Shown here piece after piece: positions 62,697-64,000 of a stretch of DNA of 64,000 nt. Position 1 is the first letter of the stretch, and every line of letters begins with the position of its first letter. This stretch comes from Cellvibrio sp. 79 (GTDB lineage: Bacteria > Pseudomonadota > Gammaproteobacteria > Pseudomonadales > Cellvibrionaceae): assembly GCA_003056245.1 (NCBI GenBank), contig MVDH01000003.1, positions 1-64,000 of the forward strand, written 5' to 3'. The notes beneath the pieces are model-generated. The model saw only the letters and a program-made list of their open reading frames with translations. It searched no databases and was not told where the DNA came from. Position numbers and translations under genes: made by a program.

Positions 62697-64000
62697 TACT
62701 GGCCACGCATAAATAATTTATCCAGTTCATCCAGCGACTGTAACAACCAAGTAGGACGACCGTGGTTGCATTGGCCGCTGCGTTCGGTGGCCTCCATATC
62801 GCGCAACAACGCATTCATTTCCGGAACCGTTAACTTGCGATTGGCGCGCACGGAACCGTGACACGCCATCGTGCCGAGAATTTCATTAATGTGATGCTGG
62901 ATTCGCTCGCTGGTGCCGTGCTCGATTAAATCCGATAGCACGTCGCGCACCAATTGTTCAACTTTCGCGCGATTTAAAATAACCGGAATTTGGCGAATCA
63001 ATAAAGTTTCAGGGCCAGCACGCTGTAATTCAAAGCCGAGGCTTTTAAAAATATCGTGAAAACTTTCAGCACAGTCTGCTTCTTTTTCGCTGATGGCAAT
63101 CGATTCAGGGACCAATAGCGGCTGAGTTTGTATACCGCCACAACTAAACGATTCCTTCATGCGTTCGTAGGTAATGCGCTCATGGGCTGCATGCATATCC
63201 ACCAGAATTAATCCCTGCGCATTTTCGGCCAGGATATAAATACCTTTTAATTGTGCAAGCGCGTAACCCAACGGTGGAATATCTTCACTTTGGGTTTCAG
63301 GCAGTGGATTATTTTTTAACGGTGATGAATGCAATGCACCGTATACCGCCATCTGTTCACGCACAGTATTTTCATCAGGTGATGAGGGCCTATAGGTCGA
63401 TTGATAATTTCCCTGGTAACCGCCCCCTACAGGCGCACGAAAACCAATGGTCTCCTGCCCTTTAAACTCTCCCGCCGCAATTCCCTGAACTGTTTTTTGT
63501 GTAGCAAGTGTAAATGGATTTACACCGGACGCTTCATCATTTTCATTTGATTCACGTCGCGCCAATGTATCTTCCGGGCGAACGCGTGCGAGGGCGTGAT
63601 GCAAACTTGAATAAATAAAATCGTGCACACTGCGATTATCACGGAAACGCACTTCATGTTTGGTGGGATGTACATTCACATCCACTGTTGACGGATCCAA
63701 TTCCAGATACAACACAAACGCCGGATGGCGGCCATGGTAGAGCACATCCTGATAGGCTTGACGCACCGCGTGACTAACAAGCTTGTCGCGAATTGCACGT
63801 CCATTGACGTAAAAATGTTGCAGGTCCGCCTGGCTGCGTGAAAACGTCGGCTGCGCAACCCACCCCCACAAACGCAAGCCGCTGCGCTCGATATCAATAT
63901 GCACGGCGTTTTCCATAAAGGCAGGACCGCACACTTGTGCAACACGACGTTCTTGCTCCAATTGCGAATCGCCTGCACGCCAGGAATAAATTGCACGGTT
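62696..64000 (-). CDS. mutL: DNA mismatch repair protein MutL (3' part)
   Basis: The frame enters at the window edge and continues to the stop at 62696, giving about 434 residues that lack the N-terminal ATPase half. The part present holds the end of the transducer domain ([36 protein letters not shown]), a variable linker, and the C-terminal dimerisation domain ([62 protein letters not shown]). No endonuclease-type DQHAxxER metal motif is present: the matching site reads DMHAAHERI, as in other gammaproteobacterial MutL proteins that rely on MutH or an equivalent. Confidence 0.96.
   Translation of the reverse strand, partial: NRAIYSWRAGDSQLEQERRVAQVCGPAFMENAVHIDIERSGLRLWGWVAQPTFSRSQADLQHFYVNGRAIRDKLVSHAVRQAYQDVLYHGRHPAFVLYLELDPSTVDVNVHPTKHEVRFRDNRSVHDFIYSSLHHALARVRPEDTLARRESNENDEASGVNPFTLATQKTVQGIAAGEFKGQETIGFRAPVGGGYQGNYQSTYRPSSPDENTVREQMAVYGALHSSPLKNNPLPETQSEDIPPLGYALAQLKGIYILAENAQGLILVDMHAAHERITYERMKESFSCGGIQTQPLLVPESIAISEKEADCAESFHDIFKSLGFELQRAGPETLLIRQIPVILNRAKVEQLVRDVLSDLIEHGTSERIQHHINEILGTMACHGSVRANRKLTVPEMNALLRDMEATERSGQCNHGRPTWLLQSLDELDKLFMRGQ

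Overview
The window looks like a chromosomal segment of a saprophytic, polysaccharide-degrading gammaproteobacterium, most likely Cellvibrio or a close relative in the Cellvibrionaceae. The clues are a lipoprotein GH10 xylanase with a CBM15-like module and poly-serine linkers (the Cellvibrio japonicus Xyn10C architecture), other lipoproteins with Ser-rich linkers, very large TonB-dependent receptors, and the mutL-miaA-hfq-hflX-hflK-hflC-hisZ-purA order of gammaproteobacterial chromosomes. This assignment is inference from gene content; no rRNA or other marker is present. I saw no tRNA, rRNA, CRISPR array, transposase or phage gene.

Layout. 1-8.5 kb: a small secreted protein, a Kef-type K+/H+ antiporter, a lipoprotein of unknown role, a four-gene cluster of small stress or ligand-binding proteins (DUF1428, VOC, YCII, GyrI-like), another VOC protein, and a stand-alone tubulin/FtsZ-superfamily protein. 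8.7-11.5 kb: two divergent L,D-transpeptidases of different families. 11.8-18 kb: a DUF1080 protein, a 1086-residue DUF1080-like/cytochrome c/propeller fusion and a BtuB-like receptor. 18-24.3 kb: a membrane-anchored unknown, a Ser-rich lipoprotein, arylamine N-acetyltransferase, an EamA exporter and an S41 protease.

24.4-43.3 kb is a glucuronoxylan utilisation island: GH3, xylose isomerase (xylA), xylulokinase (xylB), a divergent NrtR-type Nudix regulator, a sugar/H+ symporter, an acyltransferase, GH10 xylanase, GH43, GH115 alpha-glucuronidase, D-mannonate dehydratase (manD) and a second GH43. Together these cover cleavage of the xylan backbone and its glucuronate side chains, xylose import and entry into the pentose phosphate pathway, and the dehydration step of glucuronate catabolism. 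43.4-54.7 kb holds a PEP-CTERM protein, two paralogous TonB-dependent receptors flanking a flavin-dependent halogenase and a DUF6445 protein with an apparent 2-oxoglutarate-oxygenase HxD...H...R signature, and a free-standing ExoP-type carbohydrate-binding-like domain. 55.2-64 kb is housekeeping: purA, hisZ, hflC, hflK, hflX, hfq, miaA and the 3' part of mutL.

The most unusual non-coding signal is a pair of 106-bp palindromic elements (15972-16077 and 37787-37892) that share a 27+52+27 layout. Their inner hairpins keep TCCA/TCCC loops while the stems covary base pair by base pair, so a folded structure is being conserved rather than a sequence.
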